64,000 bases of DNA from Pseudovibrio japonicus (GTDB lineage: Bacteria; Pseudomonadota; Alphaproteobacteria; Rhizobiales; Stappiaceae). Shown here one piece after another: positions 17,114 to 25,423 of this stretch (its first letter is position 1; every line of letters starts with the position of its first letter). Position numbers and translations under genes: made by a program. Below the pieces are notes generated by a model. The model was given only the letters and a program-made list of their open reading frames with translations. It was not told where the DNA came from and searched no databases. The stretch covers positions 682,001 to 746,000 of the forward strand of contig NZ_BMXE01000002.1 in assembly GCF_014651595.1 (NCBI RefSeq), read 5' to 3'.

Positions 17114-17148
17114 AAAAAAGGCCGGCACTCCTCAAAAGCACCGGCCTT
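17114..17148 (-). terminator. Rho-independent terminator of rlmN
   Basis: AAGGCCGG/CCGGCCTT stem (17118-17125, 17141-17148); on the minus strand it is followed by a six-T run. It separates rlmN from the methyltransferase gene. Confidence 0.85.
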
Positions 17149-17174
17149 CTTGCTTAATTCTTGTTGTAGATCGG

Positions 17175-18437
17175 TTAGGCGTTGCCCTGGGCTTGCGCTT
17201 TCTCCAGAGCTTCGCGTTCTGACTTGCGGAGGCGCTCGGAAGCTGACTTCAGCTGACCGCAGGCGGCGAAGATATCGCGGCCGCGTGGTGTGCGGATCGG
17301 CGATGCGTAGCCAGCGCGGTTTACAACGTCTGCGAACTCTTCGATCTGTTCCCAGTCAGAGCACTCATAGGGAGAGCCCGGCCACGGGTTGAACGGCAGC
17401 AAGTTGATCTTTGCCGGAATGCCTTTGAGCAGCTGTACGAGCTGTTTTGCATCATCCAGACTATCGTTGACGCCTTTGAGCATGACGTATTCGAACGTGA
17501 TGCGTTTTGCGTTGGACAGGCCCGGATAGTCGCGGCACGCCTGCAGCAGCGTTTCCAGGTTGTACTTCTTGTTGATTGGCACAAGCTCGTTGCGCAACTC
17601 GTCGTTGACCGCGTGCAGGGAGATGGCCAGCATACAGCCGATTTCATCGCCTGTGCGTGCGATTTCTGGCGTAACACCAGACGTTGACAGGGTGATGCGG
17701 CGCTTGGAAAGGGACAGGCCATCACCGTCGGAGGCGATCAGCAGTGCTTTTTTGACGTTTTCGAAGTTGTAAAGAGGCTCGCCCATGCCCATCATCACGA
17801 TGTTGGTGATGCGGCGACGGTTGGATGTGGTTGCGTCCAGCCCGCCTTCGGGGGCGTCTGCATCAGGGAAGTCGTTGAGACGATCTTTTGCGAGCATGAG
17901 CTGCGCCAGGATCTCTTCGGCTGTCAGGTTGCGGACCATTTTCTGCGTGCCGGTGTGGCAGAAGGTGCAGGTGAGGGTACAGCCAACCTGAGAGGAGATG
18001 CAGAGCGTGCCGCGATCTTCTTCCGGAATGTAGACGGTTTCCACTTCAACTGGCTTGCCAGCCCCGCGAGACGGGAAGCGAAACAGCCATTTGCGGGTGC
18101 CATCTACGGAAACCTGTTCTGTTACGATCTCCGGGCGTGCAATTGTGAAGACGACTCCCAGCTTTTCGCGCAGGTCTTTGGAGACGTTGCTCATCTTGCC
18201 AAAGTCAGAAATGCCGCGAACGTAGAGCCAGTGCCACAGCTGGTTGACGCGCATGCGGATCTGACGTTCAGGGACACCGACTGCAGCAAGGGCATTGCCG
18301 AGTTCTTCACGGTTCAAGCCGATCAGAGACGGTTTTTCTTCCTGCACAGGAATAGTTGCAGGAGAGGGTTTTGCTGCGCTGGTCGCCGCCGGATCAGCGG
18401 ATTTGTGCGCGATGTCTAACGATACCGCCATGGTCAT
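17175..18437 (-). CDS. rlmN: Dual-specificity 23S rRNA/tRNA (adenine-C2) methyltransferase RlmN
   Basis: Radical-SAM enzyme methylating C2 of A2503 in 23S rRNA and A37 in some tRNAs. 420 residues, longer than E. coli RlmN by an N-terminal Ala/Pro/Lys-rich extension of about 35 residues. The radical-SAM cluster motif [25 protein letters not shown], the [12 protein letters not shown] block and the C-terminal catalytic-Cys motif [12 protein letters not shown] are all present. An unusually hairpin-rich region precedes the gene. Confidence 0.95.
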   Translation of the reverse strand: MTMAVSLDIAHKSADPAATSAAKPSPATIPVQEEKPSLIGLNREELGNALAAVGVPERQIRMRVNQLWHWLYVRGISDFGKMSNVSKDLREKLGVVFTIARPEIVTEQVSVDGTRKWLFRFPSRGAGKPVEVETVYIPEEDRGTLCISSQVGCTLTCTFCHTGTQKMVRNLTAEEILAQLMLAKDRLNDFPDADAPEGGLDATTSNRRRITNIVMMGMGEPLYNFENVKKALLIASDGDGLSLSKRRITLSTSGVTPEIARTGDEIGCMLAISLHAVNDELRNELVPINKKYNLETLLQACRDYPGLSNAKRITFEYVMLKGVNDSLDDAKQLVQLLKGIPAKINLLPFNPWPGSPYECSDWEQIEEFADVVNRAGYASPIRTPRGRDIFAACGQLKSASERLRKSEREALEKAQAQGNA

Positions 18438-18734
18438 TCACCAGTTGTTTTTAGATGCTCGGCTTTAAGCTTATGTTCATTGCGTATTTAGCTTCGGAGA
18501 ATGAGCCTCACTCTCCGACAATACGATATAGCAGTGAAAATGGCAGGTCGTGATGACCTGTTGCCCGCTGCCCCAAAATGCGAGAGGCGGTCGCCAGTAG
18601 CAACCGCCTACGTATTCGGCACGCTTATAGCCGAAATCGCCGAGTTTGAAAATCCCAGATCTCAAATTGCATGACGGCAAGCTGGCGTCAGCAAGAGATC
18701 TTCGCAAATTCAAACAATTTTATGTGCCAAAGCC
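18438..18734 (-). other. Hairpin-rich spacer between ialB and rlmN
   Basis: Four separate perfect stems follow one another within 142 bases: TCGGAGA/TCTCCGA (18494-18518), CAGGTC/GACCTG (18544-18560), AGGCGGT/ACCGCCT (18585-18609) and TTCGGC/GCCGAA (18615-18635). No U-run follows any of them. A 78-codon minus-strand frame (18477-18713) spans the region but resembles no family. The block could be a structured rlmN leader, an independent small RNA, or ialB 3' structure. Confidence 0.4.
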
Positions 18735-19253
18735 TTACTGACAGGCGCTGGTTGCGTCTCTTACAGAAGCGGTGATGCCGCTCAAAGAGAACTTGTAGGA
18801 TGTTTGTGTGCCACGAGCGGACTCGCCAGAAATAGACATGTTGTTGCCTGCTTTCATGGCGTCGACCAAGCGCTTTTCTTCGGCAGCGTTCTGTACCCAT
18901 GCGCCGTCACCTTTGGTGAACATGGTGAACTGCTGACCATCCACATCGGTCGTTACGAGGGAGCCTTCTTTAAATGGATAACCCACTATAAAGCTTGGCT
19001 CATCGGTAACGCCTTCACTTGGACGGGTAGACACGAAGAAGAAAACTTCGCCGTGGTTTCTATCAGTCGGCAGTGACTGTTCTGGTGCGGAAATCGCGTA
19101 ACACACCTTACCACCGTTCTGGGTGTTAAAGGTGTAAGTTGCCCACTTACCATTTTCTTTTAGGAGGGCAGGAGACTGCGCACTTGCAGTCGCGCCCGAG
19201 ATACCAAGAGCCATTAAGGCAGTTATCAGGATACGTGCTTGCATCTTCTCCAA
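18735..19253 (-). CDS. Invasion-associated locus B (IalB) family protein
   Basis: Secreted or outer-membrane-associated protein typical of alphaproteobacteria and linked to host entry in Bartonella; elsewhere its role is unknown. 172 residues. A signal peptide (about residues 1-25, cut near ASAQS) precedes the IalB domain: W.TYTFNTQNGGKVCYAIS, a RNHGEVFFFVSTRP segment, FIVGYPFKEGS and a C-terminal Cys in DATSACQ. Monocistronic. Confidence 0.88.
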   Translation of the reverse strand: MEKMQARILITALMALGISGATASAQSPALLKENGKWATYTFNTQNGGKVCYAISAPEQSLPTDRNHGEVFFFVSTRPSEGVTDEPSFIVGYPFKEGSLVTTDVDGQQFTMFTKGDGAWVQNAAEEKRLVDAMKAGNNMSISGESARGTQTSYKFSLSGITASVRDATSACQ

Positions 19254-19826
19254 ACCGCGTTGCGTACGACAAAATCTGAGATTCTGTGCGAAAACCCATA
19301 AAACTTAATGTTAGGGTTACTTTAAAGATGGTTACAAAAGGGTTGATACCCTGCTTTTACGGAGGCAATTTTTTTTATGCCTTTGGACCGCGCCATGAAT
19401 GCTGGCACTAAAAATCTGGCGGGAGTGTGGCACGCACAGCTATAATATCAAGCGCAAAGCCATAAGTGGTTTTTCGCTTTAATTGGTAAGAGGCAGTAGA
19501 TGTGCAAGATGATTGAGAAATGTATTTAACGCACTAGTAAATAAGAGGTAATCGCCTTTAATGAGCCAGATTTTTTGAGGCTTTTTTCAAGAGGGATACA
19601 GCAAATTTTTAATAAAAAAATATGGGTATCTTTCCACATAGTGTGCACAGATTGAGTTAAAATGCTCGGTGTGTGGGCAGGGGGAACTACAATTTTGCCA
19701 TGTGGTGGGTTCACTTGCGGAAGAGTAAATTATCATAAAAATTTAGGTAATGAATTTGCCATGAGCCGGAATGAGGGGTGCCGTTTGAGGTTTTCGCCCT
19801 GAATTGGCACTCCCGCTTCGAATCAT
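19254..19826. other. AT-rich intergenic region
   Basis: 573 bases between two minus-strand genes. I find no supportable gene; a 62-codon minus frame at 19526-19714 lacks family resemblance. GTGCC...GGCAC inverted sequence near 19780-19806 may form a weak 3' stem for the methylase gene, but without a U-run. The ialB promoter should lie in its right-hand part. Confidence 0.45.
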
Positions 19827-20387
19827 TCAAGACTTGTCTTTAAATCCGGGAATTTCTCGACCGCTGCGGAAAATTGGGGCGCCGTGGACATGCTCTAGGA
19901 GCGGGTCCTTCGGTGCGCCTGCAGTCAAAGAGCGTTCGGCGTACTTTCCGTGTGCCATGTAGCGATCATACAAAACCAAGGCGGCAGCGACACCAACATT
20001 CAAACAAAATTTGGTTGGGATTTTGACGATGTAGTCGCAACGCTCCTGCATCTGCTGGGAAAGGGAGCCGCGTTCCGGGCCTAGTATATAAGCGGCCTGA
20101 AGTGGGTGGCCGAAGCTTGGTAACTCGATTGCGTCGTCTGTGAGCTCAACACCCACTAGTTTGCAACCGCGTGGAAACTGCATGTCGTCAACTGAATTCC
20201 AGGCAAAGTAAGGCAGGTGGTCGGGGCTCTTGGAGGTGTCTGCCTTCATGGCATGACCAAGACCTTTAATGTGCGCGTCGACTGTAAAAAAGTAACTTGC
20301 TCCGAATGCATGGCCAGTCCGCATCAGGGTGCCAACATTCATGGATTTGGAAAGGCCTTCAGAGCCAATAGAAAAATAACCGCGCAT
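19827..20387 (-). CDS. SpoU/TrmH-family RNA 2'-O-methyltransferase
   Basis: SAM-dependent RNA ribose methylase of the SPOUT knot fold, 186 residues. It shows the three family motifs: motif 1 SKSMNVGTLMRTGHAFGAS, motif 2 AYILGPERGSLS, and motif 3 IPTKFCLNVGVAAALVLYDR. It lacks the N-terminal extension of TrmH and RlmB, so the target cannot be assigned; tRNA is likely. Divergent from the quinone oxidoreductase gene. Confidence 0.88.
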   Translation of the reverse strand: MRGYFSIGSEGLSKSMNVGTLMRTGHAFGASYFFTVDAHIKGLGHAMKADTSKSPDHLPYFAWNSVDDMQFPRGCKLVGVELTDDAIELPSFGHPLQAAYILGPERGSLSQQMQERCDYIVKIPTKFCLNVGVAAALVLYDRYMAHGKYAERSLTAGAPKDPLLEHVHGAPIFRSGREIPGFKDKS

Positions 20388-20558
20388 GCCCAGTTGTTCT
20401 CATCGTTGAAGTTGTGGGCTTCATACCTCCAACTGCAGTGTCCTCGCAAGGGGACGGCGCCATATGTGGGCTTTAATCGCAAACTAACACCAATGGCGGT
20501 TTTGAGCTTTCAGCAGGCCCTGTGTAATTTTGGGGGAGAAGAGAGAGGACCGCAATTC

Positions 20559-21533
20559 ATGAAAGCTGTTATCTGCAAAAAACTCGGGGGACCGGAGGAT
20601 CTGGTTATTCGGGAGCTGGAAGATCCGAGTGCGGGAACCGGGGAAGTGTTGGTCCGCGTGAAGGCAGCAGCACTTAATTACTTCGACACCCTGATCATTC
20701 AGGGCAAGTATCAGTTCAAGCCAGAGCTACCCTTTTCACCTGCCGGCGAGATGGCCGGTATTGTCGAGGCCGTTGGAGAGGGCGTCTCGCGCTTTAAAGT
20801 GGGGGACCGGGTAGCGGCCTATGCAAGGTGGGGCGCCGCAAGGGAGTTATATGTAGCTCATGAAGATGAGTTGGTGCTCGTTCCGGAGACGGTCTCGCTC
20901 AAGCAGGCAGCAGGTTTGTTCATTACCTTCGGTACAGCGATGCATGGCTTGCGCAGCCGGGCGCATTTGCAGCCGGGTGAGACGGTTGCTGTATTGGGCG
21001 CTTCGGGTGGAGCGGGTCAGGCCGCCGTTGAAGTTGCAAAGCTGATGGGGGCCCGTGTGATTGCTTGTGCGTCTTCGGAAGACAAGCTGGTGCATGCGCG
21101 CGAGTGTGGTGCGGATGAGCTGGTGAATTACTCAGAGGGTGAGCTGAAGCAAAAGCTGAAAGACCTGACAGGCGGCAAAGGGCTCGACGTTGTTTATGAT
21201 GTCATTGGTGGCGACTATTCAGAGGATGCGCTGCGGGCAACTGGTTGGCGCGGGCGGTATCTGGTTGTTGGCTTTGCCTCGGGGACTATTCAGCGGATTC
21301 CGGCGAACCTTGCCTTGCTGAAAGGCTGTGACATTCTTGGTGTGTTTTGGGGCGAGGCTGTGAGGCGGGAGCCAGAAGAGCATCACAAAGACTGCGAGCA
21401 GTTATTTAAATGGGTCGCTAACGAAAAGTTGAAGCCGTATATCCATGCGGAATATCCGCTGGAAGAGATTGCGAAGGGGCTGGAGGATATCTCCAGTCGC
21501 AGAGCCAAGGGTAAGGTGCTGCTTATCCCCTGA
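20559..21533 (+). CDS. NADPH:quinone oxidoreductase, zeta-crystallin-like MDR family
   Basis: Medium-chain dehydrogenase/reductase without catalytic zinc, 324 residues. The GroES-like half contains VLVRVKAAALNYFDTLIIQGKY and GEMAGIVEAVGEGVSRFKVGDRVAA; the Rossmann half has VAVLGASGGAGQAAVEVAK. The frame continues upstream to 20217 over the methylase gene, but ATG 20559 begins the family N-terminus and has a purine-rich GAGAGAGG stretch before it. Exact acceptor unknown. Confidence 0.88.
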   Translation: MKAVICKKLGGPEDLVIRELEDPSAGTGEVLVRVKAAALNYFDTLIIQGKYQFKPELPFSPAGEMAGIVEAVGEGVSRFKVGDRVAAYARWGAARELYVAHEDELVLVPETVSLKQAAGLFITFGTAMHGLRSRAHLQPGETVAVLGASGGAGQAAVEVAKLMGARVIACASSEDKLVHARECGADELVNYSEGELKQKLKDLTGGKGLDVVYDVIGGDYSEDALRATGWRGRYLVVGFASGTIQRIPANLALLKGCDILGVFWGEAVRREPEEHHKDCEQLFKWVANEKLKPYIHAEYPLEEIAKGLEDISSRRAKGKVLLIP

Positions 21534-21537
21534 GACG

Positions 21538-21567
21538 AAAAAAGCGGGAGGTGACTCCCGCTTTTTT
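21538..21567. terminator. Bidirectional terminator between quinone oxidoreductase and xth
   Basis: GCGGGAG/CTCCCGC stem (21544-21550, 21555-21561), GTGA loop, six A before and six T after. Confidence 0.9.
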
Positions 21568-21596
21568 GGATCTGTTTGAGGCCCTGTTTTGAGAGG

Positions 21597-22400
21597 TTAG
21601 GATTCCAGAATTGCCATGACCGGTGCGTGGTCAGATGGCTTTTCCCAGCCCCGTGCATCACGCAAAATGTGAACGTCCTTGGTATGCTGTGCTGTTTCCG
21701 GTGTCATCCAGACATGGTCGAGACGGCGGCCTTTGTCGGAGGCAGACCAATCCTTGGCGCGGTAGCTCCACCAGGTATAAATCTTCTGGTCCAGAGGCAT
21801 ATGCTTGCGCATTGTGTCAACGTAGTTGCCAGCCTCACGTACTTCTTCAAGGCGCTGACATTCCAGCGGTGTGTGAGATACGACTTTGATAAGCTGTTTA
21901 TGAGACCAAACGTCATTCTCGTAAGGGGCGATGTTCAGGTCGCCAACAACGATTGACTGATCGTCGAAGCCTTTGAACCAGCTTTCCATTTCGTCGAGGA
22001 ACTGGAGTTTGTGGGCGAACTTGTCGTTGACTTTAGGGTCCGGCACATCGCCGCCTGCCGGGACGTAGAAATTATGGATGCGCACCTTGCTACCGTTGAA
22101 GGCAACATCGGCTGCGATATGGCGGGTGTCGCCCATCTGGCAGAACTCTTTGCGCTCGACATTCTCCAGTGGCACGCGGGAGAGAAGCGCAACGCCGTGG
22201 TAGCCTTTTTGGCCGTGTACCTCTACGTGGCGGTAGCCCAGCTTGTTGATTGCTGCAGTCGGAAAGCTGCCATCGGGGCATTTGGTTTCCTGCAGGCACA
22301 AGACGTCTGGGGCATGGTCAAGTAACATTTTCTCGACGATCGGAAGACGGAGGCGAACGGAGTTAATGTTCCACGTTACGATTTTGAGGCGGTTCGTCAT
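21597..22400 (-). CDS. xthA: Exodeoxyribonuclease III
   Basis: Mg-dependent AP endonuclease and 3'-exonuclease in base excision repair. 267 residues. Motifs of the EEP fold are visible: KIVTWNINSVR, LCLQETKCPD, the GYHGVALLSR strand, VVGDLNIAPYENDVWSH, and the C-terminal RLDHVW and KPSDHAPVMA with the catalytic His. Monocistronic, converging on the quinone oxidoreductase gene. Confidence 0.95.
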   Translation of the reverse strand: MTNRLKIVTWNINSVRLRLPIVEKMLLDHAPDVLCLQETKCPDGSFPTAAINKLGYRHVEVHGQKGYHGVALLSRVPLENVERKEFCQMGDTRHIAADVAFNGSKVRIHNFYVPAGGDVPDPKVNDKFAHKLQFLDEMESWFKGFDDQSIVVGDLNIAPYENDVWSHKQLIKVVSHTPLECQRLEEVREAGNYVDTMRKHMPLDQKIYTWWSYRAKDWSASDKGRRLDHVWMTPETAQHTKDVHILRDARGWEKPSDHAPVMAILES

Positions 22401-22641
22401 TGGGGCGTTTTTACCTGCTTTGGAGAATCACGCCTCAAACCTAAAGCTCAGGTGAGTTGATGGCTATAAAAACTGATATGAGCAACGACTTTGTTCACGT
22501 TATATTCCCAGAGCAAGAGGTAAATTCTTCGTAAAACCCGACGTTTTGCGGAGAAATGTTGTTAGGTACTTGCTGTCACCCTTTTCTTGTTTGCGCTGCC
22601 TAAAACGTTTTGGTCAGCACATGAATTAGGACTAGGGTCAG

Positions 22642-23082
22642 ATGAAATACGCAGTGTTTATAGGCTGTTGTCTCGGGGCGGGTGTTGTCGCCCAAACCGC
22701 GAGTGCAAATGGTCTTTTAATGCGTTCTGGATCTGGTGATCTTCCGGGGTTCCGAGAGGTCCAGTTTAATGAACGCTCTAATATTATTCCTCCAATAAAG
22801 CCTTTGGATCGTCCAGTTGAGCCGGGAGACAGTTTGCGACCGGGACAAGCGCAGCCATATTTGCCGGTGCCGCATGATGCAAACAGGCCTCGATTCAATC
22901 CACCGCCTGGGGCTTATCCTCCGGGATCCGCGCGCGCGGGATCTTTACCTCCACCAGTCCCTGACCCTACAGGCCCATTACAACAAGCACCTGCAATTAC
23001 CGGTCTTCCGCCCGTAGGCAGCCCACCGGCTGCATCAAGATTTGGCAGACCATCCCATGGAGGGCCTTCTTATGGCAGATAA
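22642..23082 (+). CDS. Secreted proline-rich protein
   Basis: No known family. 146 residues. A signal peptide (residues 1-22, cut near ASANG) is followed by a low-complexity chain very rich in Pro, Gly, Arg and Ser, without hydrophobic core or cysteines after the leader. Its final codons overlap the next gene's start by 11 bases, and it ends in a Pro/Gly/Ser/Arg stretch similar in style to the next protein. The two are probably translated together and act in the same envelope structure. Confidence 0.7.
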   Translation: MKYAVFIGCCLGAGVVAQTASANGLLMRSGSGDLPGFREVQFNERSNIIPPIKPLDRPVEPGDSLRPGQAQPYLPVPHDANRPRFNPPPGAYPPGSARAGSLPPPVPDPTGPLQQAPAITGLPPVGSPPAASRFGRPSHGGPSYGR

Positions 23083-24235
23083 TACTTCTAAGCGGCGGAA
23101 AAGAGCCGGCATAAAAACATTCGGTCGCATGGTTGCAGGATTGTTTATCCCAGCAGCGCTTCTTTATTCAACTTCTGCTCTGGCACAATATAACTATGAG
23201 GCCTATGCGACTACCGACGTAAATATGAGGACGGGTCCTGGCACAAGCTATCAAGTCATCACAGTCGTTCCTGCAGGTGCTCCTGTTTATATCGAATCCT
23301 GTACCCAAAGCGGGTCTTGGTGTGATTTGACGTATGACGGTGTTCCGGGGTGGGTCTCAGCCAGCTATCTTTCATACGCTGGAGAAGGACAATATTATTC
23401 CCAGCCAATCCCTTATGTGGCGCCTCTGATTGGGCTTCCGTTTATCTTCCGGAGTTATCCGATCTATCCGTTCCCGCGATTCCACCGGTTCCGAAGACCT
23501 GAATTCTTCCATGGTCACCGTCCCGGTCGCCCTGGCTTCGGTTCTCGTCCCGGTCGTCCAGGTTTCCATCCTGGTCGTCCTGGTCCTGGTCGTCCTGGTG
23601 GCGGTCGTCCCGGTCGTCCTGGCGGTCCCGGTGGCCCTGGCGGTCCCGGTGGCCCTGGCGGTCCTGGCGGTCCTGGTGGTCCCGATGGCCCAGGTGGTCC
23701 GGGTGGTCCTGGTCCTGGAGGCCCTGGTGGTCCAGGTGGTCCTGGTCCGGGTGGTCCAGGTGCCGGTCCTGGTGGTCCCGGCGGTCCTGGCGCTGGCCCT
23801 GGACGTCCCGGTGGCGGTCGCCCTAATATCGGACCTCGCCCTGGTGGTCCCGGCGGTCCTGGCGCTGGCCCTGGACGTCCCGGTGGCGGTCGCCCTAATA
23901 TCGGACCTCGCCCTGGTGGTCCCGGTGGTCCTGGCGCTGGCCCTGGACGTCCCGGTGGCGGTCGCCCTAATATCGGACCTCGCCCTGGTGGTCCCGGCGG
24001 TCCTGGTGCAGGCCCTCGTCCCGGCGGTGGTCGCCCAAGCATCGGTCTTGGTGGCGGCGGTCGGCCTAGTGTGGGTCGTGGCGGCGGCGGTCGACCGCCG
24101 AGTGTGGGCGGCGGCGGCGGCGGCAGGCCTAGTATGGGTCGCGGTGGTGGCGGTCCTCGTGGCGGCGGCGGTGGCGGTGGTCCCCGTGGCGGTGGCGGTG
24201 GTCACGGCGGTGGCGGTGGTCACCGAGGCCGCTGA
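23072..24235 (+). CDS. Secreted SH3-domain protein with collagen-like Gly-Pro repeats
   Basis: 387 residues. A basic N-terminus (TSKRRKRAG) and hydrophobic stretch form a signal peptide, cut near ALAQY. Residues about 45-105 are a bacterial SH3 domain: TTDVNMRTGPGTSYQVITVVPAGAPVY, then WCDLTYDGVPGWVSASYLSY. After an aromatic/proline linker the last 210 residues are almost entirely Gly, Pro and Arg: first GGP triplets, then three exact 24-residue units, then GGGR-rich runs. ATG 23072 has GGAGGG 8 bases upstream; an in-frame ATG at 23042 lies within the preceding gene. SH3_3 domains often bind peptidoglycan, so cell-wall attachment of an extended tail is a reasonable guess. Confidence 0.8.
   Translation: MADNTSKRRKRAGIKTFGRMVAGLFIPAALLYSTSALAQYNYEAYATTDVNMRTGPGTSYQVITVVPAGAPVYIESCTQSGSWCDLTYDGVPGWVSASYLSYAGEGQYYSQPIPYVAPLIGLPFIFRSYPIYPFPRFHRFRRPEFFHGHRPGRPGFGSRPGRPGFHPGRPGPGRPGGGRPGRPGGPGGPGGPGGPGGPGGPGGPDGPGGPGGPGPGGPGGPGGPGPGGPGAGPGGPGGPGAGPGRPGGGRPNIGPRPGGPGGPGAGPGRPGGGRPNIGPRPGGPGGPGAGPGRPGGGRPNIGPRPGGPGGPGAGPRPGGGRPSIGLGGGGRPSVGRGGGGRPPSVGGGGGGRPSMGRGGGGPRGGGGGGGPRGGGGGHGGGGGHRGR
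23771..23986 (+). repeat. Three tandem 72-bp coding repeats
   Basis: Copies begin at 23771, 23843 and 23915 and differ at very few bases; a degenerate fourth starts at 23987. Each encodes one 24-residue Gly/Pro/Arg unit containing GRPNIGPRP. Near-identity at DNA level indicates recent duplication and a site prone to length change. Confidence 0.92.
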
Positions 24236-24302
24236 TACCAGCCTGCATTTGATTGCACGCCGAATTTGCCGACAGCTCCCAGAGCTCCGGCAGGAAACAA
24301 AA

Positions 24303-24328
24303 GAGCTCACGAGGTACCTCGTGAGCTC
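24303..24328. terminator. 26-bp perfect palindrome, probable bidirectional terminator
   Basis: GAGCTCACGAGGT joined to its exact reverse complement, with an A-rich run before (24296-24302) and AATTTCTTT after. It lies between the convergent SH3-collagen and MBL genes. The absence of a loop sequence is unusual. Confidence 0.7.
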
Positions 24329-24335
24329 AATTTCT

Positions 24336-25316
24336 TTAAAGCGTATGTTGCCAACTGGCTTCATGATAGGCGTAGGCGTCGCCAATCTTGCGCACATGCC
24401 CGAGGCCGGGGAAGTCATGGTGGATGCCAATCACTGGTGTTCTGTCTGCTGAGACGCGATCCAAAATATTACGCCGTGTTTGGCGCGCCATTTCCTGATC
24501 GATGTCGTATACAATCGTCCAGTCCGGGTTAGCGAACTGAAGGGCTGAGGAATTGATCGTATCGCCCCAGATCAATACCTCCTCATTGTTGGAATGAATG
24601 CGGATACCCATGTGTCCGGGTGTATGACCGGGGAGCGCGACTGCATCCAGCCCCTTGATGAATTCGCCGTCTTTGCTGATGAGTGTCCTGCGGTTTTCAT
24701 AGGGCTTTGAGACCGTCTGGGCGAGATCAACGAAATGCTGGAGTTCTTTGGGGAACCGTGAGCGTGTGCCATCGTTGTGCCAGAAGTTGTATTCGTCCTC
24801 GTTGACGATGAATTCTGCGTTCGGAAAGAGCCTCTCTCCTGCTTTGGAGACCAATCCTCCGACATGGTCGATATGCAGATGCGTCAGAACGACGGCGTCC
24901 ACATCTGCTGCGTTATAGCCCGCCGCCTTCAGGTTCTGATGGAAGCGGCCCAACGTTGGCCCCATTAGATCGGCGGTGCCGGTATCGACGACCACTAGTT
25001 TGTTACCGGTGTTGATGAGATACCCGTTTACAGAGATAGACATGTCCTCTGTGTTGGGGCTTTGGAAGTTCTGCCTTAGAGTTTCTTGTGCAACTTGCTG
25101 GTCAAACCCTACAACCAATGACGGGTTTAGCCCTAAATGCCCGTCCAGAATGGCCGTTACTTCTATGTCCCCCACCGAGAAGCGATAGAGGCCTGGAACT
25201 TGTGTTCCAAATTTGGGCGCTGCTGCAAGGGCGAGAGAGGATAGGGTCGCTGCAAGTGCGCCAGCGCTTGCAATGGATGCAGTTGCGGATAAAAAGGATC
25301 GGCGTGAAATTGTCAT
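24336..25316 (-). CDS. Tat-exported MBL-fold metallohydrolase
   Basis: Periplasmic metallo-beta-lactamase-fold hydrolase, 326 residues. The N-terminus MTISRRSFLSATAS is a twin-arginine signal. The binuclear zinc motif THLHIDHVGG is present, then LPGHTPGHMGI, GDTI and a late HHD. Resemblance is to quorum-quenching lactonase and related AHL/penicillin-hydrolase-like branches, but the substrate cannot be named. GAGGAG precedes ATG 25316; a longer frame to 25385 is rejected because it would bury the Tat signal. Divergent from a LysR gene. Confidence 0.85.
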   Translation of the reverse strand: MTISRRSFLSATASIASAGALAATLSSLALAAAPKFGTQVPGLYRFSVGDIEVTAILDGHLGLNPSLVVGFDQQVAQETLRQNFQSPNTEDMSISVNGYLINTGNKLVVVDTGTADLMGPTLGRFHQNLKAAGYNAADVDAVVLTHLHIDHVGGLVSKAGERLFPNAEFIVNEDEYNFWHNDGTRSRFPKELQHFVDLAQTVSKPYENRRTLISKDGEFIKGLDAVALPGHTPGHMGIRIHSNNEEVLIWGDTINSSALQFANPDWTIVYDIDQEMARQTRRNILDRVSADRTPVIGIHHDFPGLGHVRKIGDAYAYHEASWQHTL

Positions 25317-25399
25317 TGTAGGCTCCTCGTTTACAAGCGATGGGAGCAATATTGTTGGCTTCCTACTGGAAGTGCAGAGGCCCAAGTCTTATCTTGGCT

Positions 25400-25414
25400 A
25401 TAAGCAATGCTTAT
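25400..25414. promoter_or_regulatory. LysR-type T-N11-A box
   Basis: ATAAGC-AAT-GCTTAT is a perfect inverted repeat with the T-N11-A spacing of LysR-type sites. It sits 9 bases before the LysR start and 83 bases before the MBL start, in the divergent spacer. Confidence 0.65.
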
Positions 25415-25423
25415 GGGGTGGTT

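Noticed and set aside
17040-17141. N-terminal extension of the SABATH gene up to 17141
   Set aside because: The upstream ATG lies in the rlmN terminator and adds sequence absent from the family.
18477-18713. 78-codon minus-strand protein between ialB and rlmN
   Set aside because: No recognised family and the region is better explained by stems; kept as an alternative only.
20217-20558. 114-codon extension of the quinone oxidoreductase
   Set aside because: It runs over the divergent SpoU methylase gene and has no match to the family N-terminus.
23771-24235. 72-bp repeats and GGT-rich DNA as CRISPR or satellite
   Set aside because: Units are contiguous, without spacers, and remain in the frame of the SH3 protein.
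23372-24452. Long open frames in the two other phases and on the minus strand over the Gly-Pro region
   Set aside because: They arise from GC-rich repeats lacking stop codons; the products are Thr/Ala or Val/Leu low-complexity with no start context.
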